Source: Vibrio neptunius (GTDB lineage Bacteria; Pseudomonadota; Gammaproteobacteria; Enterobacterales; Vibrionaceae). Taken from it: a DNA stretch of 64,000 bases. The stretch lies in NCBI GenBank assembly GCA_019339365.1, contig CP079859.1, positions 3,038,001-3,102,000 on the forward strand, in the 5' to 3' direction. Under the pieces are notes generated by a model. That model did not search any database, had not been told where the DNA came from, and saw only the letters and a list, made by a program, of their open reading frames with translations. Position numbers and translations under genes: made by a program. Positions 54,389 through 63,633 of this stretch are shown here, piece after piece. The first letter of the stretch is position 1. Each line of letters begins with the position of its first letter.

Positions 54389-56126
54389 CTTCCATCCAGT
54401 TCTTCACTACTTGTGCCGCCAGTTCAGGCTCGTTAGCAACTAGCGCTCTAACTGCTTTCAGCACATCTTCATCTTTATGGAGGTTAGGTAAGTCAATACT
54501 GGAGCCAAATTCAAACAACTCACCACCATCCATATCTCCACCAATCAGACTGGTTTCACCATCAGCCCCAATCGGTAACCCATCTGGTCCATATAGCTGA
54601 TCATCATCTTCCGACGCAGGGTTGAGCAGTTTCTTCAATGCTGGGCGAACCAGAACAAGCACAACCACTATGATCACCAACGCACTGGCAAACCAACGGA
54701 CCCAATCGTTGAAGTTAGGGTGCTCCCAGATAGGTACATCTGCAATTACTTCAATTTCTGGTTCCGCGAACTGCATACTCAGTACATTGAGCAAGTCACC
54801 CCGGTTTTCATCAAAGCCAACAGCACCAATCAACACCTGACGGATAGACTGCAGTTCTGCATCCGATAGAGGCTGGTACGTCGTTTCACCGCTATCAGGG
54901 TTAACCGAAGCGCGGTTTTTAATCGCAACGGCGACCGTTTGACGATTGACGATACCTGTCTGACGACGCTCATGGCTGATGGTCGTATCCAACTCAAAGT
55001 TACGTGTTGCTTCCTTATGTACAGAACCCTGTCCCATCAATGAGCCGTCTTTCATTTGCGCGACATCTTGAGGAATAGAAGCGTCTGCCGGAGGCTGGTT
55101 ACTCAACGCACCGGGAACACCTGCCACTACATTACCATTATTATAGTCTTCCAGCGTGTATTCACTTCTGGTTGATGGTGTATTGGGATCAAAACTTTTA
55201 CGCGTTTGCTCTATGGCGCTGAAGTCCAACTGGATATCGACTTGTGCGGTATAGTTGCCAAATCCAAGGATAGGAATAAGTACAGAGTCAATCTTGTCAC
55301 GTAGTGCTTGTTCCTGCTTACGCTCTAATTCGTGCTCTTTACGCCGCGCTGCTGAAGCTGGATCTTGCGAACCCGAACTGAGTAAACGACCATGTTGGTC
55401 TGTCACAGTAATACGAGTCGGTTTCATGCCTGGGACTGCACTTGCCACCATATCCACGACAGAGTCAACTTCTTCTTGCTTAAGTGACGTGCCAGTACGA
55501 AGTGTAAGGAAAACGGAGGCCGATGCTTCTTGATTATGACGAACAAAAACGCTTTGTTTCGGTAAGGCCAGCAGCACGCGTGCTTTGCGCACTTGTTTCA
55601 TTTCTTCAATCGCTTTGGCTAACTGACGTTCACGGCTGAGTTTTAAGCGTTCCTGCTCTAAACGCTGAGAAACACCGAATCCCATATCTTGCATCAGAAT
55701 TTCATCGCCGGCTTGCTTCTCATTGTTTAAACCAGCACGAACCATGTTCAACTTGAGCGAGTTGTATTCACTGGCCAGAACAGAGATGGTGTTCCCTTCC
55801 AGTTTGTAATCAATTTTCTGTTGATCAAGGTAATCTAGGACAGGAATTAACTCTTCTGTATCGTAAGCTCCGAGTGGACGCATTTCTGGCTCTCTTACCC
55901 AGAAAAACAGCATCACTATTAGGGCGACACAGATGGAGATGGAAAGCACCAACACCACTTGACGAAGGAGATCAAGATCCCCCACTGCCATATCAAATTT
56001 GGATGAGCTTTGTTCATCCAAGTCTGGATTTTGAACATCAGTATCCATTTCTGATGTCGCCATCATCGCGGTATCAGGACCACCGTCCGACACCGCAATA
56101 TCCGTTGATTGATTTTGTTCAGCCAC
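54381..56126 (-). CDS. fliF: Flagellar MS-ring protein FliF
   Basis: FliF forms the MS ring on which the flagellum is built. The 581-residue protein has a first membrane helix near residues 53-76, two ring-building motifs, a periplasmic region with SRSEYTLEDYNNG, a second helix near 472-492 (FASALVIIVVVLVLVRP) and a cytoplasmic FliG-binding tail (VKNWMEDA). It overlaps fliG by eight bases and follows fliE by 16. Confidence 0.97.
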   Translation of the reverse strand: MAEQNQSTDIAVSDGGPDTAMMATSEMDTDVQNPDLDEQSSSKFDMAVGDLDLLRQVVLVLSISICVALIVMLFFWVREPEMRPLGAYDTEELIPVLDYLDQQKIDYKLEGNTISVLASEYNSLKLNMVRAGLNNEKQAGDEILMQDMGFGVSQRLEQERLKLSRERQLAKAIEEMKQVRKARVLLALPKQSVFVRHNQEASASVFLTLRTGTSLKQEEVDSVVDMVASAVPGMKPTRITVTDQHGRLLSSGSQDPASAARRKEHELERKQEQALRDKIDSVLIPILGFGNYTAQVDIQLDFSAIEQTRKSFDPNTPSTRSEYTLEDYNNGNVVAGVPGALSNQPPADASIPQDVAQMKDGSLMGQGSVHKEATRNFELDTTISHERRQTGIVNRQTVAVAIKNRASVNPDSGETTYQPLSDAELQSIRQVLIGAVGFDENRGDLLNVLSMQFAEPEIEVIADVPIWEHPNFNDWVRWFASALVIIVVVLVLVRPALKKLLNPASEDDDQLYGPDGLPIGADGETSLIGGDMDGGELFEFGSSIDLPNLHKDEDVLKAVRALVANEPELAAQVVKNWMEDA

Positions 56127-56142
56127 AGACTATACCTATCAC

Positions 56143-56454
56143 TTAAACGGGCATGTTCATCAATTCTTTGTACGCTTCAACTAGCTTGTTACGTACTTGA
56201 ATCGTTGCCTCAAACGCAACGCTGGATTTATTTCGCGCGATCATTACGTCAGATAAAGACACATCCTCATCGCCACGATCAAATCTCATTTGCAAGTTAC
56301 TTGATGTCTTTGACAGTCCATTCACATTGTTGATGGCATTGTTAAGCAGATCGCCAAAATCCGCACCGACCGTATGACCAGTCGCGGCAGGTTTAGTGTT
56401 CGCTGCTTCGAACATCATTGCTTGCATTTCGCCTTGAAAACCATCAACTTTCAT
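56143..56454 (-). CDS. fliE: Flagellar hook-basal body protein FliE
   Basis: FliE joins the rod to the MS ring. The 103-residue protein has the typical C-terminus with SVAFEATIQVRNKLVEAYKE and the terminal MNMPV. It heads the fliE-fliJ transcript; a sigma-54 element lies about 55-70 bases before its start. Confidence 0.96.
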   Translation of the reverse strand: MKVDGFQGEMQAMMFEAANTKPAATGHTVGADFGDLLNNAINNVNGLSKTSSNLQMRFDRGDEDVSLSDVMIARNKSSVAFEATIQVRNKLVEAYKELMNMPV

Positions 56455-56507
56455 AGAGCACCTCGGACGTCAACTCTTTGACTACAATTCTTGCTGTAAA
56501 TATGACG

Positions 56508-56524
56508 CTGCAATCTACATGCCA
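56508..56524 (-). promoter_or_regulatory. Sigma-54 promoter of the fliE operon
   Basis: Leftward, TGGCATGTAGATTGCAG has GG and GC ten bases apart with a TTGCA -12 box. It lies in the 98-base gap between flrC and fliE. Confidence 0.9.
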
Positions 56525-56552
56525 TATCAATTTGAGCGTCGAAAATAGCACG

Positions 56553-57953
56553 TTAGTTTGGAATATCAATCCCTGCATCACGCATTTTTGCTAACTTGTA
56601 GCGCAAGGTGCGTGGGCTGATACCTAATTTCTCAGCCATTTCCTTTCGACGGCCATTGCATTCCGATAATGTCTCCAGAATGATAGCGTATTCCTGCTCT
56701 CTCAGTTCACCACCAAGACCAACGCCAGTAGCGAATACGTTATCAGGCTCAGCGATCGGTTTAATATTGGGGGCCGTAATTTCACCCGTTTCCACTACAT
56801 GCTGTAAACTGCCAGCATCCTGCCAGTCTAGGCCTTCAAGTAAAATATGATCGCTCGAAACATTACCATTCTCACTGAGAATTAATGCTCGTTGCACAAC
56901 GTTATCCAATTCACGTACATTTCCAGGCCAAGAATACGCCAATAATTTACTCATAGCGCTTGATGAAAGCACAGGAACAGGTAGCCCTAGCTTCTTACAA
57001 TGACGCTCTATTAGGTGGCTCGCTAGTGGCTCAATGTCACCTTTACGCTCACACAATGCCGGCCAAGCTAATGGGAATACATTCAAACGATAGTATAAAT
57101 CCTCTCGGAAATTGCCTTCCTGAACATACATTTTGAGATCACGGTTACTGGTGGCCAACACTCGGACGTCAAGCTTAATGCTCTTACGGCTGCCTAAACG
57201 CTCGACCTCACGCTCCTGCAACACACGGAGTAATTTGGCTTGAAGGTTCAAATCCATTTCACTGATTTCGTCTAGCAGAATGGTACCGCCCTGTGCTTGT
57301 TCAAATTTACCTGGACACGCTTGAATAGCACCAGTAAAAGCGCCTTTTTCATAGCCAAACAGCGTTGCTTCAAGCATATTGTCAGGAATCGCAGCACAGT
57401 TGATCGCGACGAATGGCCCATCTTTACGATTCGAGGCGTTATGGATATAGCGTGACATCACTTCTTTACCTGAACCACTCGGTCCTAACACCATAACGTT
57501 GGCATCTGTTTTGGCGACTTTGTCAGCCATTGCAAGTAGCTTCAGGCTTTTCGCATCCGCCACAACCGCATCACCATTATCATCCGATTTGACCGGCGCA
57601 TAGCGGCTGACCATATTCAGTAAAACTTCAGGTGCAAATGGTTTGGCCATATAGTCAATGGCGCCATCTTTCATGGCTGAAACAGCATCTTCAATATTGG
57701 CGTATGCCGTCATGAGCAATACAGGTAAGTTTGGCCAGTGTTGTTTAATGTTACGTAACAGTGCCAAGCCGCCCATACCAGCCATTTGTACATCGGACAC
57801 AACAATATCAACGGCGTGAGCTTTGAGTTTAATCAAAGCATCTTCAGCACTATCGGCTTCTAACCACTCATATCCAGCCAGTGCTAGGGTATCGACCAAG
57901 GCTTCGCGTAGACCTTCATCATCTTCTACGATTAGTACTTTGCTTTGTGCCAT
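56553..57953 (-). CDS. flrC: Sigma-54-dependent flagellar response regulator FlrC
   Basis: FlrC activates the late sigma-54 flagellar genes after phosphorylation by FlrB. The 466-residue protein has a receiver domain (Asp54 in VVSDVQM), an AAA+ domain with GPSGSGKE Walker A near 150 and the sigma-54 contact loop GAFTGA, and a C-terminal Fis-type helix-turn-helix (EKLGISPRTLRYKLAKMR). Its start shares one base with the flrB stop. Confidence 0.96.
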   Translation of the reverse strand: MAQSKVLIVEDDEGLREALVDTLALAGYEWLEADSAEDALIKLKAHAVDIVVSDVQMAGMGGLALLRNIKQHWPNLPVLLMTAYANIEDAVSAMKDGAIDYMAKPFAPEVLLNMVSRYAPVKSDDNGDAVVADAKSLKLLAMADKVAKTDANVMVLGPSGSGKEVMSRYIHNASNRKDGPFVAINCAAIPDNMLEATLFGYEKGAFTGAIQACPGKFEQAQGGTILLDEISEMDLNLQAKLLRVLQEREVERLGSRKSIKLDVRVLATSNRDLKMYVQEGNFREDLYYRLNVFPLAWPALCERKGDIEPLASHLIERHCKKLGLPVPVLSSSAMSKLLAYSWPGNVRELDNVVQRALILSENGNVSSDHILLEGLDWQDAGSLQHVVETGEITAPNIKPIAEPDNVFATGVGLGGELREQEYAIILETLSECNGRRKEMAEKLGISPRTLRYKLAKMRDAGIDIPN

Positions 57954-59014
57954 TATCCTTCTCCTGTCATTATATCGTGGTCAGCATGCGGAGCACGCTC
58001 CAAAGGAATACAGATGGTAAAACATGCGCCATCACCTTCTTCTGAAATCAGTTCTAACCTTCCGTCGTGAGCACGGCATACCATTTGAACAACGGCTAGG
58101 CCAAGTCCCGTACCTTGGGATCGAGTGGTGAAGAAAGGTTCCATTATTTGGTTATGTAACTCTTTAGGTACACCTGGGCCGCTGTCTTGTACCGAAATTT
58201 TCAATTCGTGGTTAACCGGTCGGAAAAAAACATCAACTTGAGATTCCTTTCCTGCGATTTGAATGGCATTCATCACCAAATTACTTAGCGCCGAAGCAAC
58301 CGCATTCGCATTGCCCAATAGCTGAGTGTCTTCTTGTTCGACTTCAAGGTGATAATCAATCTGGTTGTTCTTAAGAGCGGTTTCCACCATAGGAGAAAAT
58401 TCAGACACCAATTCTGAAATGGTGAAAGGCTTCACCACTTTGTTGTCCCCTCCCTTGGCAAACAGCAACATGTCGTTGACCTGTTTTTCCAGATCATGCA
58501 AGCGATCCATCAGCTTGTTTTGGAAACGATCTTTCGTCGCAGGTGGTAAGTTCGGAGCGCCCAGATTTGATGCGTACAACATCGCACTGGAAAGAGGAGT
58601 CCTAACCTGATGCGCTAAAGAAGCAACCATACGCCCTAACGAAGACAAACGCTGCAAATCGCTGATGCGAGACTGTAACAGGCGTGTCTCAGTCAGATCG
58701 GTAATCAAAATCAGCTGGCCTGTCGTAGACGCTGAAATCGCCAAACGCACTTTACGGCCATTACGAAGAGAGATTTCATGACCATCATCTTCACGGGGAG
58801 AAAATGCTTGTTGAATCACTTCAAACCATTTTTGGCCTACAAGCGGCATCTCTAGCAACCGCTGAGCTTCAGGGTTCGCTTCATGAACAACGCCTTGAGT
58901 ATCGAGCAAGATCACGCCTGCAGGCATGACGTCCAACACCTGTTTGTATCGTTCAACTTGTTCTTCGAGTGTTCCAAGTGGTTGCTGATTCATGATCGCC
59001 TGAGCTGATTGCAT
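57953..59014 (-). CDS. flrB: Flagellar sensor histidine kinase FlrB
   Basis: FlrB phosphorylates FlrC. The 353-residue protein is soluble, with no membrane helix, and has a PAS domain (about 20-110), an H-box LAHQVRTPLSSAM with His135, and an ATPase domain with NLVMNAIQIAG, DSGPGVP and GTGLGLAVVQ. It follows flrA by 122 bases and has its own sigma-54 promoter in between. Confidence 0.95.
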   Translation of the reverse strand: MQSAQAIMNQQPLGTLEEQVERYKQVLDVMPAGVILLDTQGVVHEANPEAQRLLEMPLVGQKWFEVIQQAFSPREDDGHEISLRNGRKVRLAISASTTGQLILITDLTETRLLQSRISDLQRLSSLGRMVASLAHQVRTPLSSAMLYASNLGAPNLPPATKDRFQNKLMDRLHDLEKQVNDMLLFAKGGDNKVVKPFTISELVSEFSPMVETALKNNQIDYHLEVEQEDTQLLGNANAVASALSNLVMNAIQIAGKESQVDVFFRPVNHELKISVQDSGPGVPKELHNQIMEPFFTTRSQGTGLGLAVVQMVCRAHDGRLELISEEGDGACFTICIPLERAPHADHDIMTGEG

Positions 59015-59039
59015 GTCGAATTTCTGCCTTAAAAACTAC

Positions 59040-59074
59040 AATAGCCTGACATGCAATAAACAGGCCAGGCTATT
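59040..59074. promoter_or_regulatory. Inverted repeat around the flrB promoter
   Basis: Nine-base arms AATAGCCTG (59040-59048) and CAGGCTATT (59066-59074) enclose most of the sigma-54 element of flrB. On the plus strand the right arm runs into TTTTT, as in a terminator; on the minus strand the T-run comes seven bases later. Confidence 0.6.
59051..59067 (-). promoter_or_regulatory. Sigma-54 promoter of flrBC
   Basis: Leftward, TGGCCTGTTTATTGCAT has GG (59066-59065) and GC (59054-59053) separated by ten bases, with a perfect TTGCA. It lies 37 bases before the flrB start, as expected for a FlrA-controlled class II unit. Confidence 0.9.
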
Positions 59075-59136
59075 TTTCATATATTTCAGAAACTTAATGT
59101 AGAGTCGGTATTTTGACAGCGTCGAAAATACCCAAA

Positions 59137-60603
59137 TTAACGCTGCACATTGTATTTTCTCATCTTCTCAACCAGCGTTGTCCTACGCATTCCAAGCATA
59201 TCAGCAGCACGGGCAACTACGCCTCCCTGAGCCTCTAGCGCTTGGTTTATCATGTTAACTTCCAACTCGGCTAACATCTCCTTAAGGTTAACACCTTCAG
59301 GCGGTAACTCTTGAGGGGCATTGGAGTTTTCATGTAGGGCTTCAGTCGCATCAAGGCTGAAATCTTCAGAAAAAATATCCTGCAATACGTCACGTTCCTG
59401 TTCTTCAACAGAAGCAAACGCATTATGCTCTGGCTGAAACTCAGGGATATCACTATATCGATACTTGGTTGGTAGGTGATTGACGTCGACCAAACTATTT
59501 GGATAAAGAATGATCATTCGCTCGACAAGATTCGCCAGTTCGCGAACATTACCCGACCAATTGTGCTCCATTAGTGAGTTGATTGCTCTCGGCGTAAAGC
59601 ATATTGGCTGAGCGCCCTCAGCTTCCATTCGCGTCATCAACTCTTGCAACAGCAACGGGATATCCTCTATACGGTCACGTAGTGCTGGCATTTCGATTGG
59701 GAACACATTGAGTCGGTAATATAAGTCTTCACGGAAAGACTCATCATCAATCATGGTTTCCAAATTACGGTGAGTTGCCGCAATAACACGAACATTGACG
59801 CGAATAGTAGTGTTACCACCAACACGCTCAAAACAACGTTCTTGTAATACTCGTAGCAATTTGACCTGCATTGGCATCGGCATATCACCGATTTCATCAA
59901 GGAACAAGGTACCGCCTTCTGCCAACTCAAAACGCCCTTTACGAGAGGTAATCGCTCCAGTAAAGGCCCCTTTTTCATGGCCAAACAGTTCACTTTCGAG
60001 CAGATCAGGAGGAATAGCACCACAATTGATTGGCACAAATGGCCCAGTTCGACGTGTCGAATGGTAATGAATGTTGCGTGCAACAACCTCTTTACCTGTT
60101 CCTGATTCACCAAGGATGAGCACATTGGCCTCAGTAGCGGAGACTTGCTCTATCAGGTGGCGAACTTCTTTAATACCAATACTCTGCCCAACCAAACTTC
60201 GGAATAGAGTATTTTTTCTTGAGGACGAAACTACATTGACACCTTTACGACCAAGGAAATCTTTGCAATGACGAAGCGCTTCACTTAACTGAGGATAATT
60301 TAAAGGGTATTCCAGTTCACCAACATAATTGGTCATTTCGTCAACTGGATAAGAATGTGTTCCCACGATAAGTAAAGGGATATGGTTAGCTTGGGAGAGT
60401 CGAGTACTCATCTGCGTTGAGAAGTTCTGGCTCTGAAGAGAACCAACAATGCATCCAGCCCAAACATCCGACCAGTTAACGTCGTTCAGCTGTGCGGAAC
60501 TGATCGCCTCACATTGTTCTCCGACAAATTCTAATATATTACTCAGATTGATGCGTGCTTGGGCATCATCTTCAATTACGAGCAGCTTTGCTAAACCTTG
60601 CAT
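59137..60603 (-). CDS. flrA: Sigma-54-dependent flagellar master regulator FlrA
   Basis: FlrA (FleQ family) is the top activator of the Vibrio polar flagellum and is inhibited by cyclic-di-GMP in V. cholerae. The 488-residue protein has a FleQ-type receiver-like domain that lacks a clear phospho-acceptor (about 5-120), an AAA+ domain with GESGTGKE near 168 and GAFTGA, and a C-terminal helix-turn-helix ([17 protein letters not shown]). A sigma-70-type promoter lies upstream. Confidence 0.96.
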   Translation of the reverse strand: MQGLAKLLVIEDDAQARINLSNILEFVGEQCEAISSAQLNDVNWSDVWAGCIVGSLQSQNFSTQMSTRLSQANHIPLLIVGTHSYPVDEMTNYVGELEYPLNYPQLSEALRHCKDFLGRKGVNVVSSSRKNTLFRSLVGQSIGIKEVRHLIEQVSATEANVLILGESGTGKEVVARNIHYHSTRRTGPFVPINCGAIPPDLLESELFGHEKGAFTGAITSRKGRFELAEGGTLFLDEIGDMPMPMQVKLLRVLQERCFERVGGNTTIRVNVRVIAATHRNLETMIDDESFREDLYYRLNVFPIEMPALRDRIEDIPLLLQELMTRMEAEGAQPICFTPRAINSLMEHNWSGNVRELANLVERMIILYPNSLVDVNHLPTKYRYSDIPEFQPEHNAFASVEEQERDVLQDIFSEDFSLDATEALHENSNAPQELPPEGVNLKEMLAELEVNMINQALEAQGGVVARAADMLGMRRTTLVEKMRKYNVQR

Positions 60604-60670
60604 AGGTGAGAATTATTGCCTTTATCTTGAAACGTTGTGTCTGTTATTTCTGTTTCTAACAACTAATCTA

Positions 60671-60698
60671 ACTATAGAACAGGATTAGTGATAGACAA
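60671..60698 (-). promoter_or_regulatory. Candidate sigma-70 promoter of flrA
   Basis: Leftward, TTGTCT (60698-60693) and TATAGT (60676-60671) are separated by 16 bases, placing the start about 60-65 bases before the flrA start codon. Confidence 0.45.
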
Positions 60699-60715
60699 TT
60701 TATAAACTTCAGCAA

Positions 60716-60748
60716 CAAAATAAGCCACTAGGCTACTAAGTGGCTTAT
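60716..60748 (-). terminator. fliS terminator
   Basis: A 10-bp stem, ATAAGCCACT/AGTGGCTTAT, with a nine-base loop is followed leftward by TTTGTT. It separates the flaG-fliD-fliT-fliS unit from flrA. Confidence 0.75.
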
Positions 60749-60860
60749 ATTCTATTTGATAAAAAAATAAAGGCAACCAAGCAATTAGGCGATGTGATAT
60801 CTGCCCAAAAGCTTTTTATGCAAGATATTTCAATACAACTGTAAAAAGTAAACTTATATC

Positions 60861-61271
60861 TTAGATTCCTACATCAGTCGCAGTCAGATTATGGTATTCC
60901 GGTGGAATTTGTTCCCATGCTGATTTAATCTCGCGAATGATATCAATCACGTCATCAATAGGTTGAGGATCATTCTTATGATTTGCCTCAGTGATTTGGG
61001 TAATCATAAACTCGTATAACTGATCCAGATTCTGGGCAATATCACCACCATCGTCCATCGATAAACAACTGCGTAAGCTAATGATGATATCTAGGGCTTT
61101 ACCCAGTCTCTCACCCTTGATCGGAATATTGCCCTGCTCCATTGCCGCTTTGCCCTGAATCAAGCGCTCGATAGCGCCCGCCATCAGCATTTGAACAATT
61201 TTATGCGGGGAGGCAGCACTGAGCTGGCTATCTACCGATACCTTCTTGTAAGCCTGTAATGAACCACGCAT
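60861..61271 (-). CDS. fliS: Flagellin export chaperone FliS
   Basis: FliS binds the C-terminus of flagellin and prevents its polymerisation in the cytoplasm. The 136-residue protein has AYKKVSVDSQLSAASPHKIVQ (in part) near the start and is all-helical, as usual. It is last of the flaG-fliD-fliT-fliS unit, 11 bases after fliT. Confidence 0.95.
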   Translation of the reverse strand: MRGSLQAYKKVSVDSQLSAASPHKIVQMLMAGAIERLIQGKAAMEQGNIPIKGERLGKALDIIISLRSCLSMDDGGDIAQNLDQLYEFMITQITEANHKNDPQPIDDVIDIIREIKSAWEQIPPEYHNLTATDVGI

Positions 61272-61282
61272 AACAATCCTCT

Positions 61283-61585
61283 TTATAAAAATTTCTTGTA
61301 CTGCTGCACTGATTTGTTGCCATAGCGGTACTTTTTCAAACTACTGCCAAGTTCTGCGGTTTTCTTCTGCATCAACTCAACAGTCAACTGAGTACGCTCG
61401 ATGGCACTCTGCCATTCTGGTAACTGAGCTAACTCTTGTTGTTCATTAATAGTACTTATCAAGGTTAGCAATAACTGTTCCCTTTTATCGACCAACTGAA
61501 CGATTTCTTCAGCATTAATGTCACCAGCTGAAAGATTATTGGCAATATCGCGATCAAGATCACAAAGAAATGAGATCTGTGCCAA
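61283..61585 (-). CDS. fliT: Flagellar protein FliT/FlaI
   Basis: A 100-residue helical protein between fliD and fliS, the position of FlaI/FliT in vibrios, which is thought to act as a chaperone of the filament cap. As read it starts at a TTG at 61585, with a weak ribosome-binding site. If the T5 run (61584-61588) were T4, an ATG overlapping the fliD stop as ATGA would come into frame (MILAQISF), a far more typical start. The identification rests mainly on position and size. Confidence 0.75.
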   Translation of the reverse strand: MAQISFLCDLDRDIANNLSAGDINAEEIVQLVDKREQLLLTLISTINEQQELAQLPEWQSAIERTQLTVELMQKKTAELGSSLKKYRYGNKSVQQYKKFL

Positions 61586-61588
61586 AAA

Positions 61589-63613
61589 TCATCCGCCGAG
61601 TGCATTCATCATACCTGCTAACTGAGATTGCATATTACTCGTCGCGTCTTGCATCGCCGTAAATTTGGCGTGTGTACGTTTCTCTAGACTGTCCATACGG
61701 CGATCCAGAGATGCTTGATCATCATCAAGGCGATAGTTTTGTTCGACCATGCTACGCTCACGAGTGCGAATTGAGCCAGTAACGCCCGTTATCCCCTGAA
61801 TCGCATCTTCAACTTTTTTCGCAAATCCTTGGTTACCGCCAAAGAAATCTTCTAACTTACTGAAGTTGTTATTGAGCTGGCGATCCAACATGTCGTAATT
61901 GATTTCCAGTGTCCCCTGACGTGTCGTTGTAATACCGAACTCAGTCAGTGTTTTCAGATCTTCAGGGGCAGGTTCAACTCTTGAAGAAAACACCGATTTC
62001 AATCTTGAATCGGCACTGCGAACCACACTATCACCCGCTAGAGGTCCTGCGGCTCCAGTTCGCGGGTCGACTCCTGAAAGCTCTTGAGAGACCTGATAAA
62101 ACTGGTTGTATGCCGAAACGAATTGCTCAATATCGTCTCGTACGCCCTGACGATCATATTCGATATCAATCTCCGAAGGCGTTTTACCTTGTTCGGAACG
62201 ACCTTTGAGCGTTAAGTCTACGCCTTCGATAGCGTCTTCAATGATATTGTTATCACTGGAAAGCTGAGCAACACCATCAAGCAGTACTTTCGAATCCTGC
62301 GCGGCTTGTACTTGGCTCATACCACGATAAGCGTCAAATGACTCCTGCGCCGATTTCAGGTCAGCTTGGGCCTGATCAATTCGTTCCAGATATTCTCTTT
62401 CTTCTTGCGGCAGTTTGGCACGTTCAAGCTCTTTGGCTTGCTCTGGGCTCAATTCACCTGCCAGAACGCGTGCTTGAAGCGAGGCTCTTTCCTGAGCGAG
62501 TTGCTCTTCCAACTCAGCTTGTTTAGCATCTAATGCGGCCTGCGCTTCTTTTGGTGTGACATAGGAGTCCGTCAGAGTACCTGAAGCCGTGACACTCCAA
62601 CCAGGAACATCAGGGGCTTTTTCCAGCGCTTTGGCATCTAGTTGAGGCTCGGGCTCCCAATACGAGTCAAGCAATGTACCGGACGCGGTCGCGGTCCAGC
62701 CAGGAATACGCTCTTCTGGCTTTAAGTACTTATTAGCTTCGGCACCGGCCGCAGCAGCGGCTGCAGCGGCTGCATCTGATAGCTCGTTACCGACACTTGC
62801 ATCTTTTGCCGCATTGGGATCGGCAGCCACTGCCGCTTGTTTGGACGTATCGGCAATCTCCTGATCGACAACCTTTGCCGCCTCGATGTTTTGCTCTGCG
62901 ATACGATCGGCAACCGCTTGTTCTTCATCAGTGAGCGGTTTGAGGAGATCTTGTGCCGTGGCACGAGCTTGCTCAAGATCTTTAACACGCTGTTCAAGCG
63001 TTTTGTATTCGAGTCTTTTGAGAAGATTGTCCGGTGCTGATTCCACACTCAATTTCAGAGCGTTTTTTTCACCTGAATTACTCGAGGCTACGATAAGACG
63101 TGGGCCTTCGACATCATTGATGACCGATGCTCGAACGCCTGGATTGGTTTTGCTGCCATTGATACCGCGAACAATATCACTCAGCTTAGAATTTTCCTGT
63201 ACATCAACGGTGAACGTTTCTTCACCGAGAGAAACTTGCAGCTTACCCGGGCCAAATTTCGCATCTTCTGGTACAACATCAGACGCAATTTTATGACTCT
63301 GGGCAAGCTGCAACACATCGATAGCATATCTACCAGCGATAGCTTCAGTGGTTGCCGTCGCGGATACAACGGTATCATCCGTAGACTCTACCTTTCTTGC
63401 AGCAAACGCTTTCTCTTGACGAAAGCTCGCCATCAAGTTTTTCATCGTATCCAACGACTCTCTGAGCCGTCCGTAGGCACTGATACTGGAATCAATTTTG
63501 CCACGCTCATTATCGATTCGTTGCTGTTTAGGTACGCGCTCCGAATCAACAATTTTGCTGACCATGGCATTGATATCCATGCCAGAATTCATCCCTACCG
63601 GGCCAAAGCTCAT
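61589..63613 (-). CDS. fliD: Flagellar filament cap protein FliD
   Basis: FliD caps the growing filament. The 674-residue protein has the conserved N-terminus (MNSGMDINAMVSKIVDSERV in part) and a C-terminal coiled coil (about 600-670). A long insertion (about 205-445) separates the two D domains; it holds poly-alanine (281-289) and two copies of a motif PGWxxTASGTLxDSY at 304-318 and 337-351, then helices rich in Glu, Gln and Ala. Vibrio FliD proteins are known to be long. Confidence 0.95.
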   Translation of the reverse strand: MSFGPVGMNSGMDINAMVSKIVDSERVPKQQRIDNERGKIDSSISAYGRLRESLDTMKNLMASFRQEKAFAARKVESTDDTVVSATATTEAIAGRYAIDVLQLAQSHKIASDVVPEDAKFGPGKLQVSLGEETFTVDVQENSKLSDIVRGINGSKTNPGVRASVINDVEGPRLIVASSNSGEKNALKLSVESAPDNLLKRLEYKTLEQRVKDLEQARATAQDLLKPLTDEEQAVADRIAEQNIEAAKVVDQEIADTSKQAAVAADPNAAKDASVGNELSDAAAAAAAAAGAEANKYLKPEERIPGWTATASGTLLDSYWEPEPQLDAKALEKAPDVPGWSVTASGTLTDSYVTPKEAQAALDAKQAELEEQLAQERASLQARVLAGELSPEQAKELERAKLPQEEREYLERIDQAQADLKSAQESFDAYRGMSQVQAAQDSKVLLDGVAQLSSDNNIIEDAIEGVDLTLKGRSEQGKTPSEIDIEYDRQGVRDDIEQFVSAYNQFYQVSQELSGVDPRTGAAGPLAGDSVVRSADSRLKSVFSSRVEPAPEDLKTLTEFGITTTRQGTLEINYDMLDRQLNNNFSKLEDFFGGNQGFAKKVEDAIQGITGVTGSIRTRERSMVEQNYRLDDDQASLDRRMDSLEKRTHAKFTAMQDATSNMQSQLAGMMNALGG

Positions 63614-63633
63614 TCAATCACCTCAAAATACGA

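Noticed and set aside
59751..60125. A 124-codon frame opposite in phase to flrA
   Set aside because: It lies wholly inside the conserved AAA+ domain of flrA and has no independent support.
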